64,000 nucleotides of DNA from Paraburkholderia saeva (GTDB taxonomy: Bacteria > Pseudomonadota > Gammaproteobacteria > Burkholderiales > Burkholderiaceae), in the NCBI RefSeq assembly GCF_907164555.1, contig NZ_CAJQZC010000006.1, forward strand, positions 62,001 to 126,000, read 5' to 3'. Within the stretch, counting starts at the first letter, position 1. Each line of letters begins with the position of its first letter. The notes beneath the pieces were generated by a model. The model saw only the letters and a list, made by a program, of their open reading frames with translations. It had not been told where the DNA came from and ran no database searches. This document shows positions 39,251-47,575 of this stretch, one piece after another. The position numbers and the translations under genes were made by a program.

Positions 39251-40948
39251 TTACTTGACCTTCTGCGCGTTGGCTGTGGTCTTCGGGCGGCTACCCGCAG
39301 CCTTCGACGCCTTGCTGGGTGTACCCGATGAAACCGCGACCTTCGACGTTTTGCTCTTGCTGGCTCCTGTCGATGCGCTGGCCTTGCTCACCGGTTCCGA
39401 AGCCTTGACGATCTTGCCCTGGCTACGACCCTTCTTCTTATCGTAGCGCGAATCGGGCTTCGTGTCTGCGACCCGGGTGCCGATCTTCTCGACGCCGCCG
39501 CTCTCGTCCGACGATGCGCTCGCGCGCAGCACGGGGCCCGGTTCAGCCGGCAATGCCTTGCCCACAGGCACGTGCAGCACGATGACCTGACCCGGCGAGA
39601 CCTGATTGCGATGTGTACGGTTCCATGCCTTCAGTTGTCCGACAGAAACGCCGTAACGATCGGCAAGCGATGCCATCGACTGCGTGCGACGCACGCGAAT
39701 CAGCATCTTGCGCGTGTCCGGAACGTCCGGCTCCATGGCAAGCACGGCGCTTTCGGCGACGTCGGCGCTGATGTCTTCGTCGTCATCGTCGCCGCGCGGC
39801 ACGACGATCGTCGAGCCCGGTTTCAGACGCATGCCCGCCGGAATCTTGTTCACTTCCATCAGCGTGTCCGCGTCGACGCCGATCTTTTGCGCAATTGCAG
39901 CCGGACCCGCGCGCTCGGTGACCGTGTAGGTGGTCCACGATGACAGCGAGCCGCTATATGACTTCAGGTTCGTTTCGAATGCGCTTGCATTGTCAAACGG
40001 CAGCAGGATCTGCGGTTGCGTCGCGCCGAGAATCACCGGCTTTCTGAACGACGGATTCAGCGAGCGGAATTCGTCCGTCGACATGTTCGCGAGCTTCGCC
40101 GCCGTGTCGACGTCGATATCATGCGACGTCGTGACGGTCACGAAGTACGGGTGGTTCGGAATGCTCGGCAACGTCAGGCCATACATCTGCGGATTCGCGA
40201 CGATGTTCTTCACCGCCTGCAGCTTCGGCACGTAATTACGCGTCTCGTTCGGCATGCGCAGGCTCTGGTAATCCGTGGGCAGCCCGGCCGCCTCGTTGCG
40301 CGCGATCGCGCGTTGCACGTTGCCCTCGCCCCAGTTGTACGCGGCGAGCGCGAGATACCAGTCACCGAACATGTCATGCAGGCGCGACAGATAGTCGAGC
40401 GCGGCACTTGTCGAGGCGAGCACGTCGCGGCGCTCGTCCTGCCACATGTTCTGCTTCAGGTTGTACGTGCGGCCCGTGCCGGGCATGAACTGCCACATGC
40501 CCGCAGCCTTCGCGACCGACAGCGCCTGCGGGCTGTACGCGGATTCGATGAACGGCAGCAGTGCAAGCTCGGTCGGCATGTGACGCGCCTCGAGCTCTTC
40601 AACGATGTGATACAGGTATTTTTGCGACCGGACCGTCATGCGCTGGACGTAGTCGGGACGCTGCGCGTACCAGTTGACCTGCATGTCGACGAGGTCGGTC
40701 TGCAGGTCCGGCATCTGGTAACCACGGCGGATACGGCCCCACAGATCGGCGTCGGCACTCGTCAGCTGGTTGACGGAACCTTGATCGACGTTGATTGTTT
40801 CCTTGGCGGAGGCGGTCTTGCGGAGGGCGTCGGCTACTGCCTGCTGCGTGGCGGGGTTCGTTGCGGAGGTCGGATTATTCGCTGTCGGCCCCGAGCTCGC
40901 ACATGCGGCGAGCGTCAGGACCAACAGCGCACTTAGGATGAATCGCAT
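39251..40948 (-). CDS. mltD: Membrane-bound lytic transglycosylase D
   Basis: A 565-residue lipoprotein that cleaves peptidoglycan to 1,6-anhydromuropeptides. Signal peptide with lipobox LAAC; the SLT domain has the catalytic Glu in LLPFIESAYSPQALSVAKAA with GMWQFMPGTGRTYNLKQN and LALAAYNWGEGNVQRAI. The C-terminal half has LysM repeats (YTVTERAGPAAIAQKIGVDA; IRVRRTQSMASLADRYGVSV), then a Lys/Ser/Ala-rich tail of about 100 residues absent from E. coli MltD. The ATG at 40948 starts the signal peptide. A good sigma-70 promoter precedes it. Confidence 0.93.
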   Translation of the reverse strand: MRFILSALLVLTLAACASSGPTANNPTSATNPATQQAVADALRKTASAKETINVDQGSVNQLTSADADLWGRIRRGYQMPDLQTDLVDMQVNWYAQRPDYVQRMTVRSQKYLYHIVEELEARHMPTELALLPFIESAYSPQALSVAKAAGMWQFMPGTGRTYNLKQNMWQDERRDVLASTSAALDYLSRLHDMFGDWYLALAAYNWGEGNVQRAIARNEAAGLPTDYQSLRMPNETRNYVPKLQAVKNIVANPQMYGLTLPSIPNHPYFVTVTTSHDIDVDTAAKLANMSTDEFRSLNPSFRKPVILGATQPQILLPFDNASAFETNLKSYSGSLSSWTTYTVTERAGPAAIAQKIGVDADTLMEVNKIPAGMRLKPGSTIVVPRGDDDDEDISADVAESAVLAMEPDVPDTRKMLIRVRRTQSMASLADRYGVSVGQLKAWNRTHRNQVSPGQVIVLHVPVGKALPAEPGPVLRASASSDESGGVEKIGTRVADTKPDSRYDKKKGRSQGKIVKASEPVSKASASTGASKSKTSKVAVSSGTPSKASKAAGSRPKTTANAQKVK

Positions 40949-40986
40949 GTAGATCTCGGCTTCCATAGGACTGGAATTTGGAGCCG

Positions 40987-41015
40987 ATAGTACGAAACCG
41001 CACAGTTTTCGTCAA
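40987..41015 (-). promoter_or_regulatory. Sigma-70 promoter of mltD
   Basis: On the minus strand TTGACG (41015-41010), a spacer of exactly 17 bases and TACTAT (40992-40987), 39 bases before the mltD ATG, in an AT-rich stretch. Confidence 0.75.
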
Positions 41016-41102
41016 TCAGAAATATAAGAAAACCTTGGCAAATCCTAGACTTGGCGAATTTTTTCTATTTTTGAGATGAGCAAAACCGTGCTTGGATCCG
41101 GG

Positions 41103-41900
41103 TTAACGGAAGCGGTTTTTCCATTCGCGCATCAATGTGAACGCGGCCAGCCGGTCGGGCACCGATTCATGCAACTGTTCGGCGAGGGTCGTCTGGATGG
41201 CCTGATCGTCGGCCCGCAGGAACGGATTGACCGCCCTTTCGTGCGCGATCGTCGTGGGCAGCGTCGGCACCTTGCGAGCGCGCAACGCCGTCGCTTCGTC
41301 GCGCCAGTCCTGCAGCGCACGGTTGTCCGGGTCGCAGGCGAGCGCGAACCGGATGTTCGAGAGCGTATATTCGTGCGCGCAGTGGACTTCGGTTGTACCG
41401 GGGAGCGCGGCGAGCGAATCGAGCGAATCGAGCATCTGCGCCGGCGTGCCTTCGAAGAGCCGCCCGCAGCCGCACGCAAACAGCGTGTCGCCGCAGAGGA
41501 CGTGCGGCGTGCCGCGCGGGTCGGCGGCCTGGAAATAGGCAATATGGCCGCTCGTATGGCCCGGGACGTCGAGCACGGTGAATTCGAGCGCCGGTTTGGC
41601 GAGCGTGACACGATCACCGTGTTTCAGCCGAAATGTGAGATGCTCGATCGCTTCGCCGGCCGGGCCGTAGACGGGCACGGCCTGGCCGTTCAGCAGATCG
41701 GCCACTCCGCCGACGTGGTCGCGGTGATGGTGCGTGAGTAAAATAGCGCTCAGTTGCCAGCCCCGTTTTGCCAGATATGCGCGAACGGGTTCGGCCTCGC
41801 CCGGATCGACAACCACTGCGTGGCGGCCGTCCGACACGAGCCAGATGTAATTGTCTTCAAACGCGGGGACCGGGACGTATTCAAGTTCAAGCGAATTCAT
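41103..41900 (-). CDS. gloB: Hydroxyacylglutathione hydrolase (glyoxalase II)
   Basis: A 265-residue metallo-beta-lactamase-fold enzyme that hydrolyses S-lactoylglutathione to lactate and glutathione, the second step of methylglyoxal detoxification. The metal-binding THHHRDHVGG is at residues 56-65; PGHTSGHIAYF and GDTLFACGCGRLFEGT follow, then CAHEYTLSNIRFA. The start at 41900 gives the standard N-terminus with FEDNYIWLV. Its start codon lies one base from an overlapping divergent ATG on the other strand. Confidence 0.96.
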   Translation of the reverse strand: MNSLELEYVPVPAFEDNYIWLVSDGRHAVVVDPGEAEPVRAYLAKRGWQLSAILLTHHHRDHVGGVADLLNGQAVPVYGPAGEAIEHLTFRLKHGDRVTLAKPALEFTVLDVPGHTSGHIAYFQAADPRGTPHVLCGDTLFACGCGRLFEGTPAQMLDSLDSLAALPGTTEVHCAHEYTLSNIRFALACDPDNRALQDWRDEATALRARKVPTLPTTIAHERAVNPFLRADDQAIQTTLAEQLHESVPDRLAAFTLMREWKNRFR

Positions 41901-41919
41901 GGGCGACGCATTCTCTGAC

Positions 41920-42747
41920 ATGTCTGACCGATCGATTATAGACTGGCCCGCCTGGACCGATTCGCCGCCCGGTCGATACGTGCTCGAATGGGAACAGGCG
42001 CAGCTCGACCGCGTGGTGTCCGATGTATTTGGCTATCACGCGCTTCAGCTCGGCCTGCCTCAGCTCGACACACTGCGCGAGAACCGCATGCCCTGCCGCG
42101 GCCTTGTGCTGGACGCCGCCAGCGGCAGCAGCGCGCCCTACTCGCTCCCGCGCGGGCCCATGCCTGGCCCTGTCCACAGTCTTCCGGAACGTCACGCGCC
42201 TGCGGGACGCAGCACTGTCTGGTGCGACCTGCTCGATCTGCCGTTCGAGGCGCAGAGCGTCGATCTGATCGTGATGCCGCACACGCTCGAATTCACGAGC
42301 GATCCACACCGCCTGCTGCGCGAGGCCGAGCGCGTACTGATGCCGGAAGGCCAGCTGATCATTCTGGGCTTCAATTCGCTGTCACTGTGGGGTGCGCGAC
42401 AATCGCTCGGCAAGGTCACCGGTCGGCCGTTCGTGCCCGCCCAGCACGACCTGATCGCGTTCACGCGCCTGAAGGACTGGATCAAGCTGTTAGGCTTCGA
42501 CCTTGAACGCGGACGCTTCGGCTGCTATCGTCCGCCCCTCGTCAGCGATCAGTGGCTCGCGCGCTATGCCTTCATGGAAGCCGCCGGCGACCGCTGGTGG
42601 CCCATCTTCGGCGCGTCCTACATGGTGACGGCGATCAAGCGCGTGCGCGGCATGCGTCTCGTCGGCCCGTTGAAGGTGAAAAAGCCCGTTCTTGCCGCCG
42701 GGCTTGCGCCCGCCGCCACCCCGAATACCCGTAACCACAGCAAATGA
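41920..42747 (+). CDS. SAM-dependent methyltransferase, YafS-like
   Basis: A 275-residue class I methyltransferase. The SAM-binding region is [37 protein letters not shown] and [20 protein letters not shown] follow the type 11 methyltransferase pattern. The position between gloB (divergent) and rnhA-dnaQ matches E. coli yafS, so I infer orthology; the substrate is unknown. ATG 41920 is preferred; another ATG at 41899 would overlap the gloB start codon. It overlaps rnhA by four bases. Confidence 0.86.
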   Translation: MSDRSIIDWPAWTDSPPGRYVLEWEQAQLDRVVSDVFGYHALQLGLPQLDTLRENRMPCRGLVLDAASGSSAPYSLPRGPMPGPVHSLPERHAPAGRSTVWCDLLDLPFEAQSVDLIVMPHTLEFTSDPHRLLREAERVLMPEGQLIILGFNSLSLWGARQSLGKVTGRPFVPAQHDLIAFTRLKDWIKLLGFDLERGRFGCYRPPLVSDQWLARYAFMEAAGDRWWPIFGASYMVTAIKRVRGMRLVGPLKVKKPVLAAGLAPAATPNTRNHSK

Positions 42748-43190
42748 CTCAAGACATCATCGAAATTTTCACCGACGGCGCCTGTAAAGGTAATCCAGGC
42801 CCTGGCGGCTGGGGCGCGCTCATGCGCTTTGGCGCGCAGGAAAAGGAGCTGTTTGGCGGCGAAGCGCTCACCACCAACAACCGCATGGAACTGATGGGCG
42901 TAATCGCGGCGCTCGAAGCGCTGAAACGCCCGTGCAAGGCCGTTGTGCACACCGATTCGCAATATGTACAGAAAGGCATCAGCGAATGGATTCACGGCTG
43001 GAAAAAGAAAGGCTGGATGACGGCAGCGAAAACGCCGGTGAAAAACGCCGATCTCTGGAAACGGCTCGACACGCTGGTTCAGCAGCATGAGATCGAATGG
43101 CGCTGGGTGAAAGGCCACGCCGGCCACCCGGAAAACGAACGCGCCGATGCCCTTGCGAATCGCGGCGTTGCCTCGCTCGCTGGAACCTGA
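42744..43190 (+). CDS. rnhA: Ribonuclease HI
   Basis: A 148-residue RNase H that cuts the RNA strand of RNA-DNA hybrids, such as primers and R-loops. The DEDD active site is complete: D in [17 protein letters not shown] in [17 protein letters not shown] in [13 protein letters not shown] and D in [13 protein letters not shown]. The basic handle [13 protein letters not shown] is present. Translationally coupled to the methyltransferase (ATGA overlap) and followed by dnaQ, as in most proteobacteria. Confidence 0.97.
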   Translation: MTQDIIEIFTDGACKGNPGPGGWGALMRFGAQEKELFGGEALTTNNRMELMGVIAALEALKRPCKAVVHTDSQYVQKGISEWIHGWKKKGWMTAAKTPVKNADLWKRLDTLVQQHEIEWRWVKGHAGHPENERADALANRGVASLAGT

Positions 43191-43239
43191 GTTCCCGCCC
43201 CCGCTTTTTATCGCCACTTTCAACGCGAGCTGATCCGAT

Positions 43240-43986
43240 ATGCGTCAAATTGTTCTCGACACCGAAACCACAGGCCTTAATGCGCGCACCGGCGATCGCA
43301 TCATCGAAATCGGCTGTGTCGAACTGGTCAACCGTCGGCTGACAGGCAACAACCTGCACTTTTATGTAAATCCGGGGCGCGACAGCGATCCGGGCGCGCT
43401 CGCCGTTCACGGCCTGACCACTGAATTCCTGAGCGACAAGCCGAAGTTCGCCGAAATCGCCGATGCGTTGCGCGATTTCGTACAGGACGCGGAGCTGATC
43501 ATTCATAACGCGCCGTTCGACATCGGCTTTCTCGATGCGGAGTTCGCGCTGCTTGGACTGCCCCCGTTCAGTCAGCAATGCGGCGAGGTGATCGACACGC
43601 TGGTTCGGGCGAAGTCGATTTTCCCGGGCAAGCGCAACTCGCTAGACGCGCTGTGCGACCGTTTCGGTATCAGCAACGCGCACCGCACGCTGCACGGCGC
43701 GTTGCTCGACTCGGAACTGCTCGCGGAAGTTTTCCTCGCGATGACGCGCGGCCAGGAAAGCCTCGTCATCGACATGATGGGCGAAGCGTCCGGTGGCGGC
43801 GATGCACATGCGCCCCGCGTGAAGCTCGATGCACTCGAACTGGTCGTGCTGGCGGCGAGCAGCGACGAGCTCGCCGAACATCAGGCCGTGCTGGATGGTC
43901 TCGACAAAGCGGTCAAGGGCACGAGCGTCTGGCGTCTGGAACCGGCATCCGAAGCCGGTGCAGCAGCCGATACGCAGTCTGCTTAA
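43240..43986 (+). CDS. dnaQ: DNA polymerase III epsilon (proofreading) subunit
   Basis: A 248-residue 3'-5' exonuclease of the replicative polymerase. Exo I is QIVLDTETTGLNARTGDRII (D and E), Exo II is IIHNAPFDIGFLDAEF and Exo III is SNAHRTLHGALLDSELLAEV, the DEDDh arrangement. The C-terminal part, which binds the alpha subunit, is less conserved and ends in an Ala-rich tail. It follows rnhA by 50 bases and is the last core gene before the tRNA-Val insertion site. Confidence 0.96.
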   Translation: MRQIVLDTETTGLNARTGDRIIEIGCVELVNRRLTGNNLHFYVNPGRDSDPGALAVHGLTTEFLSDKPKFAEIADALRDFVQDAELIIHNAPFDIGFLDAEFALLGLPPFSQQCGEVIDTLVRAKSIFPGKRNSLDALCDRFGISNAHRTLHGALLDSELLAEVFLAMTRGQESLVIDMMGEASGGGDAHAPRVKLDALELVVLAASSDELAEHQAVLDGLDKAVKGTSVWRLEPASEAGAAADTQSA

Positions 43987-43993
43987 AAAGTGC

Positions 43994-44022
43994 TTTACGA
44001 CTTCTCAGCCGTCTGACATAAT
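43994..44022 (+). promoter_or_regulatory. Promoter of tRNA-Val
   Basis: TTTACG (43994-43999), a 17-base spacer and CATAAT (44017-44022), 13 bases before the tRNA. It overlaps the end of the intergenic region after dnaQ and lies on the chromosomal side of the insertion, so the tRNA promoter is untouched. Confidence 0.6.
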
Positions 44023-44034
44023 TCGGCTCTCTTC

Positions 44035-44109
44035 GGGTGGTTAGCTCAGCGGTAGAGCACTGCCTTCACACGGCAGGGGTCACAGGTTCAATCCCTGTAC
44101 CACCCACCA
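44035..44109 (+). tRNA. tRNA-Val (anticodon CAC), rebuilt by the inserted element
   Basis: A complete 75-base cloverleaf: acceptor GGGTGGT/ACCACCC, D arm GCTC/GAGC, anticodon stem CTGCC/GGCAG with loop TTCACAC giving anticodon CAC, T arm ACAGG-TTCAATC-CCTGT, encoded CCA. The 5' part is chromosomal; the part after the 21-base core is probably supplied by the element, because a second, slightly different 3' half remains at 54255-54304. Confidence 0.95.
44063..44083. repeat. attL core (21-base direct repeat)
   Basis: The 21 bases from CCTTCACACGG to GGGTCAC, covering the tRNA-Val anticodon arm and variable loop, recur identically at 54255-54275. Beyond the core another 30 bases match with four differences. 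Confidence 0.9.
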
Positions 44110-44122
44110 GAATTATCCGGAG

Positions 44123-44144
44123 AGCCTTACCCAGTAAGGCTTTT
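44123..44144 (+). terminator. Element-supplied terminator after tRNA-Val
   Basis: AGCCTTAC-CCA-GTAAGGCT followed by TTTT, 14 bases after the tRNA. It sits inside the element and replaces the tRNA's original terminator, which is now at 54316-54343. Confidence 0.75.
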
Positions 44145-44204
44145 GAGGATTGGGTCACGGCTTCGGGCAGGTTCTTTTTGCACAGTGCACTGGAACCTTT
44201 GTTC

Positions 44205-45101
44205 GTGAAACCAAAAATCAATTTACTGGCCGCTATGGGCCAGCTTGGCGAGCGTCAAGCCGCCGACATGACCTTTAGGGAACTGGCTGACGCTTACTGC
44301 GCGGTTCAATTCGACGGCGCGGACCTCAGGCTACGGAAGTGGACTGAGGCTTTTGGCGCTTTGTCCGCCTGGTCCCTCACCACCCGTGAAATCAGCCTTG
44401 CCGCCGAAGCCATGCTTCAGAGCGGCATCTACAAGGCGAGCACCATCAATCGCGACACCTCGCAAATCGGCACGCTTTTCAAGTGGGCGATCCGCCGACA
44501 CCTTGCGCCCGCTGGCTTTGTCTCCCCGACCCTTGGCCTGATGCGTTTCGAGGAAGCAATCCGCCGCGTCGAAATCGCCGAGCGCGAAATCCGCGCGCTG
44601 CTCAAGGGCGCGCACGCCTTCCCTGACCGTCGCTTTGCCGTCTATGTCCGGTTGCTGCTCGAAAGCGGCGGGCGTCGCGGCGAAGTGCGCGAACGCCGCT
44701 GGAAGGACGTTGACCTTGACGCCCGCGTGATTACGGTCATGGAGACGAAGACCGACAAGCCCCGTCAGATTTTTTTCAGCGAAGAAACCGCCGCACTCAT
44801 GCGCCGCGTATGGCCGAAGCGCGACGCCGACGCCCTGCTGTTCGCGGGCAAGGTTCCCGGTCAACCCGTGAACTACCGTGCGTCGTGGGCGAAGCTGACG
44901 AAGGCTATCGGACGCCCTGACCTTCACCAACACGACCTTCGCCACCACCGCGCCGCCGAACTGCTGCGCTCGGGCGTCACGCTTGGGGTAGCTGCTCAAG
45001 TTTTAGGGCATTCGTCGTTGATTTTGGCGCGCCGATACGGTCATCTGGAAAGCAAGACTCTGCGCGAAGCGACCGAGGCTTCATGGAAAAGCGCGGCATG
45101 A
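44205..45101 (+). CDS. int: Tyrosine recombinase (integrase)
   Basis: A tyrosine-family site-specific recombinase of about 298 residues that inserts and excises the element at tRNA-Val. Catalytic residues are visible: Arg in ESGGRRGEVRE (about 157), His243 and Arg246 in HQHDLRHHRA, His269 in VLGHSS and the nucleophile Tyr278 in RRYGHLE. The N-terminal part is a SAM-like core-binding domain. The start is uncertain: GTG 44205 or ATG 44235; the frame is open back through the tRNA, but that part is the tRNA itself. Its stop overlaps the next gene's ATG. Confidence 0.93.
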   Translation: MKPKINLLAAMGQLGERQAADMTFRELADAYCAVQFDGADLRLRKWTEAFGALSAWSLTTREISLAAEAMLQSGIYKASTINRDTSQIGTLFKWAIRRHLAPAGFVSPTLGLMRFEEAIRRVEIAEREIRALLKGAHAFPDRRFAVYVRLLLESGGRRGEVRERRWKDVDLDARVITVMETKTDKPRQIFFSEETAALMRRVWPKRDADALLFAGKVPGQPVNYRASWAKLTKAIGRPDLHQHDLRHHRAAELLRSGVTLGVAAQVLGHSSLILARRYGHLESKTLREATEASWKSAA

Positions 45102-45619
45102 GTGACGCAGACGATGACGAAATCGGCCTGCATCTGGCCTATGCCCTGGTAACGGAGCAACTGTACTTTGCGCCCCGGCTCGGCATACGTGCGGCACCGA
45201 ATAGCGGAAATTCGGACCTGTGCCGTGTGGTTTCGCACATGAAAGACGGCACCGGCCAGGCATTGGCCCAATCGAAAGGGCCGACGCTGGCCGCCGTTGC
45301 CGAACTGGTCAAGGTGGACGGGTGTAGCGAATCTATCAGGGACGCCTGCGCAACTGTTGAGCGCGTCGTGCAGGCACATTCGCGGGCATTGGGCGTGCGT
45401 GGCGCAAAGATAAGCGCCGAGGTACGCAGGAAAAAGGAGGCTCGCAAACGGGCCGAGTGCCGGACGTTGTGGGAGCAACTGCACGCCGAAAGAAACGACA
45501 CAAAAGCCTGTGATATCGGCGTTACGGAAAAATTCAACGTCGGATACAGCACCGTTTGCCGATACCGGCAGCAAAGCCGGGAAGCTGGCGAACCGTGGAA
45601 GGGCGACGACGAAAAGTAA
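45098..45619 (+). CDS. Element protein of unknown function
   Basis: A 173-residue protein with no family I recognise. The N-terminal half is moderately hydrophobic and helical; a charged helical stretch follows (SAEVRRKKEARKRAECRTLW). The C-terminal VTEKFNVGYSTVCRYRQQSR looks like a helix-turn-helix recognition region. ATG 45098 overlaps the integrase stop (ATGA), so the two are coupled; an in-frame ATG at 45083 lies inside the integrase. It could be a DNA-binding regulator or directionality factor; that is inference. Confidence 0.6.
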   Translation: MSDADDDEIGLHLAYALVTEQLYFAPRLGIRAAPNSGNSDLCRVVSHMKDGTGQALAQSKGPTLAAVAELVKVDGCSESIRDACATVERVVQAHSRALGVRGAKISAEVRRKKEARKRAECRTLWEQLHAERNDTKACDIGVTEKFNVGYSTVCRYRQQSREAGEPWKGDDEK

Positions 45620-45626
45620 AAGAATC

Positions 45627-45652
45627 GTTCTCACGAACCGGCTCGTGAGAAC
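45627..45652. promoter_or_regulatory. Inverted repeat, possible operator
   Basis: GTTCTCACGA and TCGTGAGAAC are perfect ten-base arms separated by six bases. No T run follows, so it is more like a regulator-binding site than a terminator. It lies just after the unknown gene and before 45739, where the next gene begins. Confidence 0.5.
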
Positions 45653-45738
45653 TGCGCCCGTTCCCTTCCCTGACTGCCGCGTTTAGATTGACCACCTACA
45701 CCTGCCCCGAAGCCGGTAAACACAGGAGTCAATCAAAC

Positions 45739-46038
45739 ATGCAGGCAATCGTCCCACACACCATCACCCCCACTATCACCAACTGGAAATACGCGTCCGA
45801 AGTGTGGCGCGCGTTCGCCCAGGCTCACCCCGAACTGGGCTATTCCGGCTCGGCCAATTCATGGGTTCATTTCCAACGCCGCTACGGGCAACGCCTGATG
45901 GAGATCGACGTGATCCGTCAACCGGGCGGCCCGCGTCGCGGCATGATCGCCGATACGGACCGCTTTGAGGTTGTTGCGTTCGCCTTGTTGACGACCGGAG
46001 CACTGCCCGCAGAAACCACGACCGCCGCCGCCGCGTAG
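45739..46038 (+). CDS. Small element protein of unknown function
   Basis: A 99-residue protein starting MQAIVPHTITPTITNW, with an AGGAG ribosome site seven bases upstream. It contains aromatic-rich segments (KYASEVWRAFAQAHPELGYS; WVHFQRRYGQRLMEID) and a Thr/Ala-rich tail. The basic core could be a small DNA-binding domain, but I recognise no family. It lies between the candidate operator and the RepA-like gene. Confidence 0.55.
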   Translation: MQAIVPHTITPTITNWKYASEVWRAFAQAHPELGYSGSANSWVHFQRRYGQRLMEIDVIRQPGGPRRGMIADTDRFEVVAFALLTTGALPAETTTAAAA

Positions 46039-46185
46039 TCCCGCATTACAAGCCCTGCGGTCAACCGGGCTATAGCAAATCGACCGCCCTCCCGCGCCAG
46101 GGAACCAGACAGATACCGAAAACCAGACTTTCGACGTGCGCACTCGCTGCGCATGGCGAGCGTTCGCATTCGAACTGGAGCGGGC

Positions 46186-47517
46186 ATGACTGCCAAAGAA
46201 AAGGGCCGCACGGAAGGCGGCCCGAAAAACATGACAGATGACGAGAATTCTATCGCACTGACGAACGGGCATAACGGACACGGCGATAGCGAACCGGCGC
46301 GCGTGCTACTGCCGAACGGCACACCCATGCCCACGCCCGAAGAAATCGCCGCAGATAAAGCTCTTGTCCATTCGAAAATTGATGAGCGTTTCGAGGACCT
46401 GAAGGTACAGCGGATCGAGTTGCGGGCACGACAAGGTGATCCGCGCACCGACGACGCCGACCAGATTGCCGCAGCCGTAGCCGGATGGACCGAGCGCGTG
46501 CCGCTCGTGAAAGCGGCGAACGGGAAACGGGCACCGAAGCCGAAGGAAATCGAGATATGGACGCCCAAAGTGATTAGTGCCGCCGATCTGATCGCAGCGC
46601 CGCCCGAGCCGATCCGCTACATCGTGCCCGGATTCCTGCCACCTGGACTGATCGTGATAGCGGGCAAGCCAAAGGGCGGCAAATCTCTGCTCGTGGCCGA
46701 CTGGGCGCTCTCGAAGGCGTCAGGTAGTGACGTATGGGGCCGCGAGGTAACGCCTGGTGGCGTGCTGTACATCGACCTGGAAAACTCGCGACGCCGGATT
46801 TATGACCGCTACCTGAAATTGCGGCCGAACGCCACGACCGCGCCGGATATGGGCTGGATTCTCGAATGGCGACGCGGCAACCGCGCGGCCTTCATCGAGC
46901 TACTCGACGCCCGCCCGACCCTGCAAATGGTGATCGTGGATATCTGGAAAAAGTTCTGTGCGCCGCAACCGCGCGGAATGGATCAATACGACTACGAAAC
47001 CGAAGAACTGCAATGGCTCGCCCATGAGGCGAACGAACGCCGTATCTCGATCGTGCTGGTTCTGCATACGGTCAAAGCACCGCCACTCGACGGCGACCCG
47101 TTCAGCGCGATATCGGGTTCACCGGCTGTCACGGGCAACGCCGACGCGCTGTTCCTGCTGCGCCGCGAAGGCAATTTGACAAAGCTCTATCAGCGTAGTC
47201 GCGATAGCGGTGACGCGTGCCACGTATTGCGCCTTGGCGATGATCTGCGATTCAGCTACGTGTGCGAGGGCGACAACATGGCAAGCGATGAACAGATGAC
47301 CTACCTGCGCGAAATCCATCGCGGCAACCGCCTGCCGCGCGAACTCGAAGAGACGCTTGGTCTTTCGCGTCCGGCCGTATGGCAAATGCTCAAGCGCTTG
47401 CAGGAAAACGGCTATATCGCGAAGCCTGGCGGAATCCCGAGCCTTACCCAGCTTGGCCGTCAGATGGTCGAAGCAACGGCGGACGGTCCGTATAAAAAGA
47501 AGGAAACAGAGAGATAA
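46186..47517 (+). CDS. RepA-like AAA ATPase, probable replication helicase
   Basis: A 443-residue P-loop ATPase. Walker A is IAGKPKGGKSLLVADWALSK (lysine at about 166) and Walker B is LQMVIVDIW (about 246-254); VLYIDLENSRRRIYDRYLKL lies between. This matches the AAA_25/RSF1010 RepA class of hexameric helicases. The C-terminal 90 residues form a winged helix (LPRELEETLGLSRPAVWQML). The start at 46186 has GGAG seven bases upstream. It is followed by a GA/CT hairpin and a dyad of 9-base repeats that could be its origin. Replication function is inferred. Confidence 0.8.
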   Translation: MTAKEKGRTEGGPKNMTDDENSIALTNGHNGHGDSEPARVLLPNGTPMPTPEEIAADKALVHSKIDERFEDLKVQRIELRARQGDPRTDDADQIAAAVAGWTERVPLVKAANGKRAPKPKEIEIWTPKVISAADLIAAPPEPIRYIVPGFLPPGLIVIAGKPKGGKSLLVADWALSKASGSDVWGREVTPGGVLYIDLENSRRRIYDRYLKLRPNATTAPDMGWILEWRRGNRAAFIELLDARPTLQMVIVDIWKKFCAPQPRGMDQYDYETEELQWLAHEANERRISIVLVLHTVKAPPLDGDPFSAISGSPAVTGNADALFLLRREGNLTKLYQRSRDSGDACHVLRLGDDLRFSYVCEGDNMASDEQMTYLREIHRGNRLPRELEETLGLSRPAVWQMLKRLQENGYIAKPGGIPSLTQLGRQMVEATADGPYKKKETER

Positions 47518-47521
47518 AGAG

Positions 47522-47565
47522 AGAGAGAAGAGAGAGAGTCTTCTCTCTTTCTTTAGTCTTTTTAT
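47522..47565 (+). terminator. Purine/pyrimidine hairpin terminator after the RepA-like gene
   Basis: AGAGAGAAGA (47522-47531) pairs with TCTTCTCTCT (47539-47548), followed by TTCTTTAGTCTTTTT. The stem is unusual for this genome: all purine on one side and all pyrimidine on the other. Confidence 0.65.
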
Positions 47566-47575
47566 GCGCCGCAGC

